From Rhizobium leguminosarum (GTDB lineage: Bacteria; Pseudomonadota; Alphaproteobacteria; Rhizobiales; Rhizobiaceae), in the NCBI RefSeq assembly GCF_017876795.1, contig NZ_JAGIOR010000001.1:1948501-2012500 (forward strand): 64,000 bases of DNA. The letters are read 5' to 3'. Positions within the stretch are counted from its first letter, which is position 1. Each line of letters starts with the position of its first letter. Shown here in pieces: positions 35,869 to 44,867 of the stretch. The translations under genes and the position numbers were made by a program. The notes under the pieces are model-generated. The model had not been told where the DNA came from. It worked only from the letters and a program-made list of their open reading frames with translations, and did not search any database.

Positions 35869-36345
35869 TCAGACTGCCGCCAGATAGCCCTTAAGGTAGG
35901 TGACCAGCGAAGTCCGTCCAACCTCTGACGGGTCCTCGTGAGAGGGACTGTCCAGATCGTCGAGAAGATAGTTTTTGAGATCCTCATCGGTATGCGCGAC
36001 ATAGATGCCCGGCCGGCCCGCGAGCTGGCCTACCGTGGCAAGCTGATGATCGTTTCGATGCTCGCCAAGCGACGCCTGCCGGGGAACAAGAATGATCGGT
36101 TTTCCAAAACGTTTCGCCGTCAGCACTGTGCCGATCCCCGCATGCGAGACGATGACCGTCGCATCGCGAAAGACGCTGTCGAAGTCGGCGGGTTCGATAT
36201 TCTTGATCCATTTCATGTTCTGCGGCGTGTAGGTGCCCTTGCCGATCTGGGCCAGAACCGGCCTGGTCAAATCGTTTGCAAAGGTATCGACTGCCTTGAC
36301 GAGGCGATCGAACGGCAGCTGCGTTCCGACGGTGACAAGGATCAA
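35869..36345 (-). CDS. pssE: Glycosyltransferase family 28 catalytic subunit (PssE/Alg13-like)
   Basis: The 158-residue protein is a single GT-B C-terminal half: M-I-L-V-T-V-G-T-Q-L-P-F-D-R-L at the start, V-S-H-A-G-I-G-T and P-R-Q-A-S-L-G-E-H-R-N-D-H-Q in the donor site. It resembles PssE and eukaryotic Alg13, which act with the partner PssD/Alg14. The start is TTG 36345, read from AGGAG five bases upstream and the overlap TTGA with the PssD stop; the longer frame to 36396 lies inside the PssD gene. It probably transfers the first glucuronate, with UDP-glucuronate from ugd. Confidence 0.85.
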   Translation of the reverse strand: MILVTVGTQLPFDRLVKAVDTFANDLTRPVLAQIGKGTYTPQNMKWIKNIEPADFDSVFRDATVIVSHAGIGTVLTAKRFGKPIILVPRQASLGEHRNDHQLATVGQLAGRPGIYVAHTDEDLKNYLLDDLDSPSHEDPSEVGRTSLVTYLKGYLAAV

Positions 36346-36800
36346 AGGACAGCTCCTGCGTAGTGGGGGCCATCCGGCCGCGACAAATGTTGCCATTGCG
36401 TGAGCCAGAGCGACGCGATACGGCCAGCCAATTTTCCCGATAGGGACAGCTTCTCGACATTGGCGACGCTATCGATCCAGATCGTCCGCTTGCCCGTCAG
36501 TTTGCCGGCAAGCAGGCAAAAAAGTCCGGGCGCCGCACCTGTGGAGATGACGACGTCGGGCTTGTGCTTGATAACGATGGCGAAGGCGCTGAAAAAGCAC
36601 CGGATCGACATGGTAATCGAGTCGCGGCTGCAATCGGGAAGGACCAGGCCGTCGCGAATGTCGTATTTAGCGAGCAGCCCTGGGATGGTCGTTGCAAAGA
36701 CGATATCGCAGCCCTCGAACGCGCTCCGCATGGCCATCAGCTGCTCCCAGTGGCCGCCTCCCGAGGAGGCAGCGAGAACCTTCAATTTTTTCTCAGTCAT
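36342..36800 (-). CDS. pssD: Membrane-anchoring subunit of split glycosyltransferase (PssD/Alg14-like)
   Basis: The 152-residue protein starts with LKVLAASSGGGHWEQL, the glycine-rich acceptor-side motif, and has a hydrophobic segment (CFFSAFAIVIKHKPDVVISTGAAPGLFCLLA). It matches the PssD/Alg14 half of a GT-B enzyme that anchors PssE at the inner membrane. The two genes overlap by four bases and should be translated as a complex. In R. leguminosarum PssD-PssE adds glucuronic acid to glucose-PP-undecaprenol. Confidence 0.85.
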   Translation of the reverse strand: MTEKKLKVLAASSGGGHWEQLMAMRSAFEGCDIVFATTIPGLLAKYDIRDGLVLPDCSRDSITMSIRCFFSAFAIVIKHKPDVVISTGAAPGLFCLLAGKLTGKRTIWIDSVANVEKLSLSGKLAGRIASLWLTQWQHLSRPDGPHYAGAVL

Positions 36801-37006
36801 AGACAGGGATCCCTATATTGACCGACGACAAGAGCGAAAACCGTTCGGTTCGAACAGCAGTTGTGTCAGGGTAGTTCAGTGAAAGTGTAGCATTCTTGGC
36901 CCGGTCGGTTGAAGCCATGAAGTTCATCGACGCTGTTACGGATGAGGCATTTGGTTGAAACATAGTAAGGGCCAGAAATTCTCCAAGGGCGCTTCCGCAA
37001 ACAATA

Positions 37007-37987
37007 TCAGAGGGCGGCATTGGGCTTGTATTCCTGATAGGCATGTCCGAGGATCCCGTTAACCATGCCGGCGCCGCGCAGAACATGGGTGAGCGCTCGC
37101 ATGCCCCAGTAAGGTGAAATCAAGATTGCCGGCAGCATGACCAGTCCGAGCGCGACCCTCGTGGCACCATAGGCCGCGCGGTAGACCCGGCGCTTGCGGT
37201 TGCCATGCAGAACCTCGCTGACTGCGAAGGTATTGCCCAGCCGGTACTGTCTTTGCAACACCCATTTCCAGGTCATTCGGTTCGCCGGAACGATGTCATA
37301 AACAAGGGCCTTGTCAGCCCAGAAAATCTGCATGCCGCGGCGAATGGCCTGATTGAAGAAAAGATAGTCCGTGCCGCCGGTGAAGCGCATCTTCTCCTCA
37401 AAACGAAGATTCCATGAGCGGATCAGGGGATAGTCGAACATGACGTTGTTCGAAGCCGCATAGCCGATACGCTGGCCGTCGACGTTTTTCTTGCGCTCGA
37501 ATACCCTGGCCTTGATGAAATATTCCGGCGGGTTTTCGGGATAGACCGGCTGGACAGGGCCGTAGACGCAATCGGCGCGGTTTTTCTGGCGGGTCTCCAG
37601 CATAGCGTCCAGCCAGCCGTCGACCGGCCATTCGTCGTCGTCGAGAAAGCAGAAGAGGTCGGTGCCGGGAGGTGCCGAATCCAGCGCGCGGTTGCGGGCA
37701 AAGGGGATGCCCTGGTTTTGCTCGACGACGTAGATCAGATCGTAGGCGCCTGTCTGGCCGAAGCCCTCCACCGTTGCCTTGGCGCTGCCCCCCGCATCAT
37801 TGTCCACGATCACCATTGTGAGATGATAGGGGCGGGCGGGGTGCCGGATCTGGCGCGTCATGACGTCAAGCAGCTTGGCGATTCCGTCCAGACGCCGATA
37901 GGTCAGCACGCCGACTGCGATCTTCAACGGCGCTGCGCCGACGTCGGTGCCGGCAGCTGAATGCGGGAAAGTTTCTTGCTGGTTCAC
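37007..37987 (-). CDS. Glycosyltransferase family 2 (ExoM-like)
   Basis: The 326-residue GT-A enzyme begins with VGVLTYRRLDGIAKLLDVM and has the nucleotide-binding FLDDDEWP and the donor-site motif GGTDYLFF. At the end are hydrophobic stretches (VALGLVMLPAILISPYW) that suggest membrane association. This is the ExoM branch, which adds beta-1,4-glucose in succinoglycan synthesis. The start is GTG, overlapping the previous gene's stop as GTGA, in a compact minus-strand operon. Confidence 0.83.
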   Translation of the reverse strand: MNQQETFPHSAAGTDVGAAPLKIAVGVLTYRRLDGIAKLLDVMTRQIRHPARPYHLTMVIVDNDAGGSAKATVEGFGQTGAYDLIYVVEQNQGIPFARNRALDSAPPGTDLFCFLDDDEWPVDGWLDAMLETRQKNRADCVYGPVQPVYPENPPEYFIKARVFERKKNVDGQRIGYAASNNVMFDYPLIRSWNLRFEEKMRFTGGTDYLFFNQAIRRGMQIFWADKALVYDIVPANRMTWKWVLQRQYRLGNTFAVSEVLHGNRKRRVYRAAYGATRVALGLVMLPAILISPYWGMRALTHVLRGAGMVNGILGHAYQEYKPNAAL

Positions 37988-38868
37988 GACTGTCCCCTCC
38001 GCAGCATATTTCCCAAACGCTTGCGCGCCGCCATCAAGGCCAATTCGGTCGCGGCATCATCGCCGAACGGACCGCCCGCCACCGTGTTGCGCGCTTCGCT
38101 CCGGAGCTTCAGCAGCGATGTCGTCTCGGCAATGCCGCCGGCCACCAGGCTCTTGCCGAGCGCCTGTAGCCCGTCGTAGCGGCGTGCCAGTTCCAGCCCT
38201 GTCGCGATCATGATCTGCGGGCGCAGCGTCTTTGCCCTGCTTGTGCCGGTATAGCGGTTTGACGCATGAATGCGCTGAAACGTCAGCGGTGTTTCGACGA
38301 TGGCGCCGCGGCCGAGATAGGCTGCGGCAAACTTGATATAATTGTCGCTGAGAACGACGTCTGTCGCGACGGACATCGGCAATATCTGGGACAGCAGGCC
38401 ACGGCGGAAACTCAAACCCGATGTCGGAACCGGAAGCGAAGGGAAGCCGCCATTGCGAAGCGTATGCCGCTTGTCGAACAGCGTCACTTGAAGCTCTGCA
38501 GGAGGTTGGTCACTTTCCTCAGTCGTCACCCGGTCGAAACACCAGTCGATCTCGTTGCGATCGTAGATCTCGGCGATCCGTGCGAGTTTGCCGGGCAAGA
38601 ACGCATCATCGGCATCCAGCAGAAAGAGGATATCGCCGCTTGCCGCCGCAAAGCCTGCATTGAAGCTCGAGGCCTGACCACCATTTTCCTTCAATATAGT
38701 CAGAATCCGCTCCCCGTAGGAGGCAAGAATCTCACGGGAATCGTCGGTTGATCCGTCGTCGACCACCACCACCTCGAAGTCAGGGTAGGTCTGCGACAGA
38801 ACGCTATCGATGCATGGGCGCAGGAAGCGACCATAATTGAAATTATTGATGAGCACCGAGAGTTTCAA
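37984..38868 (-). CDS. Glycosyltransferase family 2
   Basis: The 294-residue protein has the classical start LSVLINNFNYGRFLRPCIDSVLSQTY, DDGSTDDS, LLDADD (metal-binding DxD) and a C-terminal region with W-C-F-D and R-I-H-A-S-N-R-Y. The start is TTG 38868 with GGAGG seven bases upstream; the frame to 39201 overlaps the preceding gene and lacks coding features. It lies in the middle of a run of overlapping GT genes. Sugar and linkage cannot be told from sequence. Confidence 0.8.
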   Translation of the reverse strand: MKLSVLINNFNYGRFLRPCIDSVLSQTYPDFEVVVVDDGSTDDSREILASYGERILTILKENGGQASSFNAGFAAASGDILFLLDADDAFLPGKLARIAEIYDRNEIDWCFDRVTTEESDQPPAELQVTLFDKRHTLRNGGFPSLPVPTSGLSFRRGLLSQILPMSVATDVVLSDNYIKFAAAYLGRGAIVETPLTFQRIHASNRYTGTSRAKTLRPQIMIATGLELARRYDGLQALGKSLVAGGIAETTSLLKLRSEARNTVAGGPFGDDAATELALMAARKRLGNMLRRGQS

Positions 38869-38891
38869 ATTATCGCCTCCTGGACAATCGA

Positions 38892-39836
38892 TCACCGCGC
38901 CAGCGTCTGAGGCGCATATCGGCGAATTCCAGCACGATACCCCCGCATGTAGTAATATTTCCAGATAGCCCAGAAACGCTTCTTTGATTGCGGCAAGAGA
39001 TAAAGCGTGGCTGCCCGCAATGCCCATTGCGCACTTTCGATCCAGGTCGGAAGCGGAACTCCACTTAGCCTTACCCCTCCCGGCACTTCGTCGGGAAAGA
39101 GCGCCGGCATGCCATAACCAAGCCGCTCGCCGCGTTTTTGCACCCAGTCCTCGGTGACGCTTGCTGCCGGAATCCAGTGATGAACCACGGCTTCGGCGCA
39201 TCGATAGGATTTGGCGCCATTTGCCGCCAAACGAATGATGATCTCCGCATCTTCGCCCATGGCAAATATCTTACCTGGAAGTGGACCGATATCTTCCCGG
39301 TAGCGCACGCTCGGTCCAAGCAGCTCACGTCGAATGATCGTATTGGGGCCCCAGACCTTTGTCGGGTCGCACGGTCCGCTTTGCGTTTCATTCACGATCG
39401 CAAAGGTGGATCCCATTGGAATCCACTCGATAAAGCGGGCCTTCGGCTCCTTTTCCCAATCGGGGACGATTCTGCCTCCGAAGACGCCATAGCCCGGATG
39501 GGCGGTGGCGCAGTCGACGATCGCCTGCAGCCAATTCGGTTCGGCGCGAATATCGTCATCCGTGAAGACGACAAGATCTCCCTTCACCCGATCCAAGGCC
39601 AAGTTCAGCGCGCCGGACTTTCCGGGCTTGTGCTGTTGCAGGATGATGATCGGGAGCTTGTCGCTATAGGATTTCAAAAGATCAAACGTGTCGTCATTGC
39701 TGTTGTTGTCGACAGCAATCAGTTCCCATCGATCATGGGGAAGCTCCTGGCGCACCAAGGAATCCAAAGTGTGGCGCAGCCGGCGGCTGGCGCCATTGTA
39801 GGATGAAAAGAGTACGCTGACGAACAGATCCGACAT
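38892..39836 (-). CDS. Glycosyltransferase family 2
   Basis: The 314-residue protein has a GT-A domain: VSVLFSSYNGASRRLRHTLDSLVRQ, D-N-N-S-N-D-D, V-F-T-D-D-D-I-R (DxD) and M-G-E-D-A-E-I-I-I-R-L as the acceptor-site ED. It ends with a basic C-terminal tail around YYYMRGYRAGIRRYA. It is one of several enzymes adding the side-chain sugars of the polymer; specificity is unknown. Confidence 0.82.
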   Translation of the reverse strand: MSDLFVSVLFSSYNGASRRLRHTLDSLVRQELPHDRWELIAVDNNSNDDTFDLLKSYSDKLPIIILQQHKPGKSGALNLALDRVKGDLVVFTDDDIRAEPNWLQAIVDCATAHPGYGVFGGRIVPDWEKEPKARFIEWIPMGSTFAIVNETQSGPCDPTKVWGPNTIIRRELLGPSVRYREDIGPLPGKIFAMGEDAEIIIRLAANGAKSYRCAEAVVHHWIPAASVTEDWVQKRGERLGYGMPALFPDEVPGGVRLSGVPLPTWIESAQWALRAATLYLLPQSKKRFWAIWKYYYMRGYRAGIRRYAPQTLAR

Positions 39837-39917
39837 CAGTTACCAACCCTCTTGGTGAAGTCGAAAGAGAAAAGCCTCATATTTTGACTGCCTGTGCGAT
39901 GTTCGGGTGAAAGGGTT

Positions 39918-40739
39918 TCACGCTGGATTCGACCGCGTCTTGCCGAAGAATTCGCGCCTATGAGTTTCGCCGAGCACCCTCAGTTTACGAAGATTGCGCA
40001 ACCAGCGCCGCGGTTTTGTGAGCACGCCGCGGTTCAGGAAATACTGTCGCAGCAGGCTTGGTGCTTGGCTGTGCGAGCCGCCATGGGCAACCCGATAGAC
40101 GGCGCCCCTGAATGGAAGTTTCGCAAGCGGCGCCCCGCGTTGCGCCAGAATTTTCGCGATACGGACATGGCTGCCAAGCATCGACTTGATCCAGTCGAGC
40201 GAAGCATCCTCAAATCGGTTCGGCAGATCGTAGAGATCGGCGCGAACGATCAAGGATGTGCCGCAGAGATGGCTGAAGTCATCATGGCCGAGCAGGAAAT
40301 TGCCGCCATCGTCCCAGATGTAACCATGGTCGATCGTCCACCCGTTGGCGTCCCGATTTTCCGATACGTGTTGAACGATTCGAGAACTGACGAAATCGTC
40401 ATCGTCGACAATCATGAAGAAGCGGCTGTCGGCGGCGTTCAACATGCCGCTCAGAACACGCCGGCCTTTGTCAGCCCGGAAGGCATCGAGGAAGTCTTCC
40501 TTGCTGCCCTTTCCAAGTTCATGCAGGTCGTTTGGCGGAAAAGTCACGCGCAAGGCGGAGAATTTTTCCGGCAGATCAGGCAGATCGGCCCCTTCGTTCG
40601 CCACAATGATTCCGCGCCAGTCCCCATTGGTCTGGTTGGAAATGGAGGCCACGGTCTGGGTGAGATTTGCCTTCAGCCTGCTCCAATCGCGGGCATTGTC
40701 CTGATGTCGGACCGGTATAATGAAGGTGACAAGTGGCAT
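39918..40739 (-). CDS. GT2-like glycosyltransferase
   Basis: The 273-residue protein has VTFIIPVRHQDNARDWSRLK at the start, a metal-binding FMIVDDDDFVS and a D-W-I-K helix. It is shorter than the usual GT2 and lacks the usual D-D-G-S-x-D motif, having N-E-G-A-D-L-P instead. The start is ATG 40739 with GGAG upstream. It follows the pyruvyltransferase by nine bases. Confidence 0.75.
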   Translation of the reverse strand: MPLVTFIIPVRHQDNARDWSRLKANLTQTVASISNQTNGDWRGIIVANEGADLPDLPEKFSALRVTFPPNDLHELGKGSKEDFLDAFRADKGRRVLSGMLNAADSRFFMIVDDDDFVSSRIVQHVSENRDANGWTIDHGYIWDDGGNFLLGHDDFSHLCGTSLIVRADLYDLPNRFEDASLDWIKSMLGSHVRIAKILAQRGAPLAKLPFRGAVYRVAHGGSHSQAPSLLRQYFLNRGVLTKPRRWLRNLRKLRVLGETHRREFFGKTRSNPA

Positions 40740-40748
40740 CAAATTCTC

Positions 40749-41780
40749 CTACGCCCGCAAGCTCACAGCTTCTTTTCGATCGGCATGGTCCTTCGCCGCC
40801 TGGTGACGCGCCCATTCGATCCCGTCGTCGAGCGAGGTTGCCTTGTATGAAAGATCCGTTCCGCCGGAGAAAGCACTCATGAAGCGGCGAATTTTTCCGT
40901 AGCTGTTGTCCAGCACGGCGTGTGGGCGGCCGAGCAGCAACGAGCAAATATGGACGTGCAGACGATCGGTGACGATTGCGCGAGCACGCGATATCTGGCT
41001 GATGCCGCGCTCGAAACGGTTGTGCGCTGCGGCGTCCAGCCTGCGCAAGGCAACTTCGCTTGGCTTCAATGCGAGATAGGCCGACGCCACTCCGAGCTTC
41101 TTGGCGATATTCACCTTCCGTTTCGACTCCGTGATCCAGTCTTCCACAGGAATGTCGGATGGAATGTTGCGATCGGTGCCGCCAACCCGTTCGGCATCCT
41201 CCCGCAACATGGCGAGGACGGGAATCTGTGTCGCCCGTTCTGAAAGCGGGCCGATGGCGAAAGCCATATCGGGGCATAGCCGCACGGTGCAGTCGAAGTG
41301 TTTCTCGGAAAATTCCTTCGATTCCTCATCGCGCACGAGCAGAACGAAATTCTTGTGGCGACCGATTGCCCGTTTGGACTGCTCGATGCGCTCAGGCGAA
41401 CTATAGTGGATCGACTGCGGGAACTGGATGATCTGCCGATCGGGAAAACGCTCCATGATCGCTTCGCGGAAATCCTGGTGGGCAACCCAGATATCACCGA
41501 AATTGCCACCGCCGTGAATGAAGATCGGGCCTGTGGGAACTCGCCGTTTCAGCTCTTCGGCTGAGAAATCGTACAGCCTGGAAACATAGTCCGGGCGCTT
41601 GCCGAAGCGATCCTTGAGATAGGCCATCTCACCCAGCCAGATCGCCGAGTCGCCGCAATTGCGGATGTCGGGGAAGTCGAGAATCGCGAGCGGTTCGTCG
41701 CGCGAGACATAGTCCTTCAGGCAATCATGGATCATGCCATTGAGTTTTGCGATCAGCTCAGATCTGGATAGGCTGGTCAT
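40749..41780 (-). CDS. Polysaccharide pyruvyl transferase family protein (PssM/EpsO-like)
   Basis: The 343-residue protein matches the pyruvyl transferase family: I-L-D-F-P-D-I-R-N-C-G-D-S-A-I-W-L-G-E, the G-G-G-N-F-G-D loop, F-P-Q-S-I-H-Y and D-R-L-H-V-H-I-C-S-L-L-L-G at the donor site. The product would add a pyruvate ketal to a sugar of the repeat unit, giving acidic groups. GAGG lies upstream of the ATG. It is one of two such proteins in the locus. Confidence 0.85.
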   Translation of the reverse strand: MTSLSRSELIAKLNGMIHDCLKDYVSRDEPLAILDFPDIRNCGDSAIWLGEMAYLKDRFGKRPDYVSRLYDFSAEELKRRVPTGPIFIHGGGNFGDIWVAHQDFREAIMERFPDRQIIQFPQSIHYSSPERIEQSKRAIGRHKNFVLLVRDEESKEFSEKHFDCTVRLCPDMAFAIGPLSERATQIPVLAMLREDAERVGGTDRNIPSDIPVEDWITESKRKVNIAKKLGVASAYLALKPSEVALRRLDAAAHNRFERGISQISRARAIVTDRLHVHICSLLLGRPHAVLDNSYGKIRRFMSAFSGGTDLSYKATSLDDGIEWARHQAAKDHADRKEAVSLRA

Positions 41781-41811
41781 TCTGCCTCACTTGTTAATGT
41801 TCGTTTTAGTT

Positions 41812-43314
41812 TTAAGCCGACTTGGGAACGGCAATACGTTTGGCTTTTGACAGGAACTTGGCAAAGATACGCTGAACTTCGGTTTCCGGCCCATTTGGCT
41901 TGTTCATCGCGAGCCAAAGGACAAAGCTGGAACCGACATAGAGAATAGCGCCCGTGATGACCAGAATGGCCAGGTGAAGGGCCAAGGCCAACTTGTCGAC
42001 GGGAGCACTCATGATATGCGACAATCCCCAGATGCCGGCGGCCATCAGGGCGACGCTGGCAAGCGCGCGGAAGTTTGCCGCGAGTTGCTGGAAGAACGGC
42101 AGCTTGATCAAGCGCTTGACGAGAAGCATGTTGACAACGGTGGAAATCAGACCCGTCAACACGCGCGCATAAACGACGCCCGGAAGCCCGGCCATCATGA
42201 GACCGGCGATGATGATGGGAATACGAACCACCAGCATCTGCGTGTCGCGGATAAACAGCATCTTGGTATGGCCCTTCGCCATGCCCAGCGGCTGGACGAG
42301 CGAGCCAAGGGTCTGCAGGGCAAAGACCGATGCAAGTGCCTGTACGATGAAGATCGCCGGAGCCCACTTCTCTCCCAAGGCAAGCCGCATCATCGGATCA
42401 GCCACAACAGCCATGCCGATTCCGGCAGGAAGCGCCACTGCAGCCAACAGGGCCTGTGCGCGCTGATAGGCTGCGACAAGCCGGACCGGGTCGTTCCGGA
42501 CCTTCGAAAAGCCCGGATAAATCGTCTGGTTCAACGGCGCGGTAGCCTCGCGCGTCGGCAGCGTCGAAAGAGTGTTGCCGACCGTATAGTGACCAAGCTG
42601 CGTGGCGCCCAGCATCTTACCGATCAGCAGATACTCGATCCGCCAGTTCAGCGTGTTGACGATCTGTCCAGCGGTCAGCCAGACCGAGAAGGAAAACAAC
42701 TCGCGGGCATGGCGGAAGGTTATGCGCGGCCAGAACGGCAAGACGGTGTAGGACACGATGATATTCGTCACCTGATAGGCAAGGGTGCCGATGACGAGAG
42801 CCCAATAGCTCTGGTAGATGGCGGCAATTGCCACCGTCACGACGAAACCGACCAGCTTTTGCGAGACGTTCAGCACGAACTCCTGCCAGAAGATCAGATC
42901 GCGCTGGAGCATGACGCGGCGTGGATTGGCGAGACCGCTCAGGAGCAGGCTGAAACTCAAGGCGAGCATCACGCTCGTCAAACGAGGTTCATTATAAAAC
43001 TCGGCGATCGGATAAGACGCGGCGGCAAAGAGCAGCGCCAATATGGCGCTTCTTGTCACGCTCAATGTCCAAACCGCGCTGAAATGAGTTTCGCTCGGAG
43101 ACTCATGTCGAATGAGCGCCTGATTGAGCGAAAGCTCAGTGACCGAACTCAAGATGACTTGAATCGTCGTTGCAATAGCGACGAGACCAAAATCAGCCGG
43201 TACGAGATACCAGGCAAGGACAAAGGTGCTGAGTGCCGAAAGCCCATTGACGATGGCGCGGGACAGACTCAGCCACATGCTGCCCTGGATCAGTCGGTCG
43301 GTCACACTGCTCAT
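41812..43314 (-). CDS. Polysaccharide flippase (Wzx/PssL-like)
   Basis: The 500-residue protein has about 12-14 hydrophobic helices and belongs to the MOP/PST exporter superfamily (RfbX-type): L-I-Q-G-S-M-W-L-S-L-S-R, S-L-N-Q-A-L-I-R-H, and R-Y-L-L-I-G-K-M-like motifs in the second half. It would flip the lipid-linked repeat across the inner membrane for the Wzy-like polymerase. The start was placed at ATG 43314; an ATG 36 nt upstream is possible. Confidence 0.87.
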   Translation of the reverse strand: MSSVTDRLIQGSMWLSLSRAIVNGLSALSTFVLAWYLVPADFGLVAIATTIQVILSSVTELSLNQALIRHESPSETHFSAVWTLSVTRSAILALLFAAASYPIAEFYNEPRLTSVMLALSFSLLLSGLANPRRVMLQRDLIFWQEFVLNVSQKLVGFVVTVAIAAIYQSYWALVIGTLAYQVTNIIVSYTVLPFWPRITFRHARELFSFSVWLTAGQIVNTLNWRIEYLLIGKMLGATQLGHYTVGNTLSTLPTREATAPLNQTIYPGFSKVRNDPVRLVAAYQRAQALLAAVALPAGIGMAVVADPMMRLALGEKWAPAIFIVQALASVFALQTLGSLVQPLGMAKGHTKMLFIRDTQMLVVRIPIIIAGLMMAGLPGVVYARVLTGLISTVVNMLLVKRLIKLPFFQQLAANFRALASVALMAAGIWGLSHIMSAPVDKLALALHLAILVITGAILYVGSSFVLWLAMNKPNGPETEVQRIFAKFLSKAKRIAVPKSA

Positions 43315-43464
43315 GGGCGAACGGCTCCCGAGGTCGCGGACATTGACCATTTAAGCGGGCCGCATGCGCATCCAAGGTGGTTCTGCTCCTTGTCGGCGCA
43401 GAGGGTATCGATGAAGTTAGAAAGCATCATGCTTTATTGCCTCGTCACGAAAGCGATTGCGACC

Positions 43465-44367
43465 TTAAAGGGCGCTTGCCGTTTTCTTGGAAAAATCTTG
43501 CTTCAGCCGGTTCAGCTCGACCAGCATTCTCTCGTGTGCTCTTACAATAGCATCATCTGTGCTGAGCTGGCCCGGCTTCTCTGCCACTCGCTGCAACGTT
43601 TTGACGGTCGATCCGAAGACGTAATTTCCGGTCACCTGGCGAATCCGGCGGTGACGGAATGTTATGTTCTTCAATAAGTAGGTATTTTTCCGAACCAACG
43701 AGGCTCCGGCTTCGACGAGGTTCGACGGGCCGATCGGGTCGAAATCGATCTCCAGATCAAGTGCACTCGCCCAGTCGTACCACTTGGCTCTGTTCCCCGG
43801 CGCGATCGGGCGAATCGCCCGCCAAGGAACGCGAAGCGCATCTGATATAATGCAGCCGTGCATCGCTTCCGAGACGACTTTATGTGATGCGCTGATTTCG
43901 GTCAGAACTTTTTCCACCGACCAGCGCGGATCGATATAGTGGATACCGGCGAGATCGCAGACCTTATCCCAGCTGCCGTACATGGCGCTTTCATAATGCG
44001 GCATGAACGAGACGGGATAACGCTTCTCGACGCTTTTTGCATCCCAGCAGCTGCGCGTGAGGATGCCCGAATCGCCGATGGCGTAGCTCGGATCGATGCC
44101 GAGGATCTCGGCGGTCTTCTTTCCGCGCACGAAATAGAATGTCCAGTTGCGATCGACTTTCGGCGGGTTGGTGTAGCCGCCATAACCCGAGCCGAAGACA
44201 ATCTTCTGCATGTTCGGTTCGAAATTGTCATAGAGGATCGAACCGATGCCGAGAAAGAGCTGACCTTCGTCATCGTCGAAGAAGCCGGGCAGCAGACGCT
44301 CCCAGAGCCAATGGTTGAGTTCGTCGCCAAAATTCTCGTGTTTCCCGCGGTAGGCAAACATCTTCAT
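43465..44367 (-). CDS. Polysaccharide pyruvyl transferase family protein (ExoV-like)
   Basis: The 300-residue protein resembles succinoglycan ketalase Exo[20 protein letters not shown], then [13 protein letters not shown] and the donor-site [11 protein letters not shown]. It probably attaches pyruvate. The ATG overlaps the previous gene's stop as ATGA, with GGAGAAG upstream. Two pyruvyltransferases imply two pyruvylated sugars or different linkages. Confidence 0.85.
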   Translation of the reverse strand: MKMFAYRGKHENFGDELNHWLWERLLPGFFDDDEGQLFLGIGSILYDNFEPNMQKIVFGSGYGGYTNPPKVDRNWTFYFVRGKKTAEILGIDPSYAIGDSGILTRSCWDAKSVEKRYPVSFMPHYESAMYGSWDKVCDLAGIHYIDPRWSVEKVLTEISASHKVVSEAMHGCIISDALRVPWRAIRPIAPGNRAKWYDWASALDLEIDFDPIGPSNLVEAGASLVRKNTYLLKNITFRHRRIRQVTGNYVFGSTVKTLQRVAEKPGQLSTDDAIVRAHERMLVELNRLKQDFSKKTASAL

Positions 44368-44867
44368 CGTGCTTCTCCAGTCGGCAAGTGCTTGACGATC
44401 GAGACCGTGTCGTCTTCGCGTGCCATGCGTCCGTAACGCGAAATGATCTCGATGTCGCTGCGGATGATCTTTGCCGGATTGCCCGCGACGAGCGAGCGCG
44501 GCGGAACGCTCTTGGTCACCACCGAGCCCGAGCCGACGACGCATTCGTCGCCGATTTCAACACCGGGCAGAATGATGCTGCGGGCGCCGATGAAGCAGCG
44601 TTTGCCGATTCTCGTGTGAAGGTAGAGCCCGCGCGTGAGGTCGTGGGTCAGGATCGCCGCCTCAAAGGCGACATAGGTTTCCGCGCCGATATGCAATCCC
44701 TTCGGATTGGTCTTGTCGAACCGCACGCTCAGGGAAAAGCTGGCCGTCGGATCGATGTCCATTCCCCAGAACTTCGTATAGTAGAGCCATTTGGCCTTCA
44801 CAATTCCGTTCCGCAGCGGCCGAAATACGTTCAGTCCCCACTTCGGCTTTTTTCCTGTCTGCACCAT
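44364..44867 (-). CDS. Hexapeptide-repeat acyltransferase (WcaF-like)
   Basis: The 167-residue protein forms a left-handed beta-helix: repeated I/V-G-x-x-x-x-V units ([40 protein letters not shown]) and the ending P-A-K-I-I. Such enzymes acetylate sugars with acetyl-CoA. The start ATG shares one base with the previous gene's TGA. It probably decorates the exopolysaccharide repeat unit. Confidence 0.85.
   Translation of the reverse strand: MVQTGKKPKWGLNVFRPLRNGIVKAKWLYYTKFWGMDIDPTASFSLSVRFDKTNPKGLHIGAETYVAFEAAILTHDLTRGLYLHTRIGKRCFIGARSIILPGVEIGDECVVGSGSVVTKSVPPRSLVAGNPAKIIRSDIEIISRYGRMAREDDTVSIVKHLPTGEAR

Noticed and set aside
41974..43677. 567-codon plus-strand open frame
   Set aside because: Antisense to the Wzx flippase. 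It is highly charged, with no membrane helix or motif.
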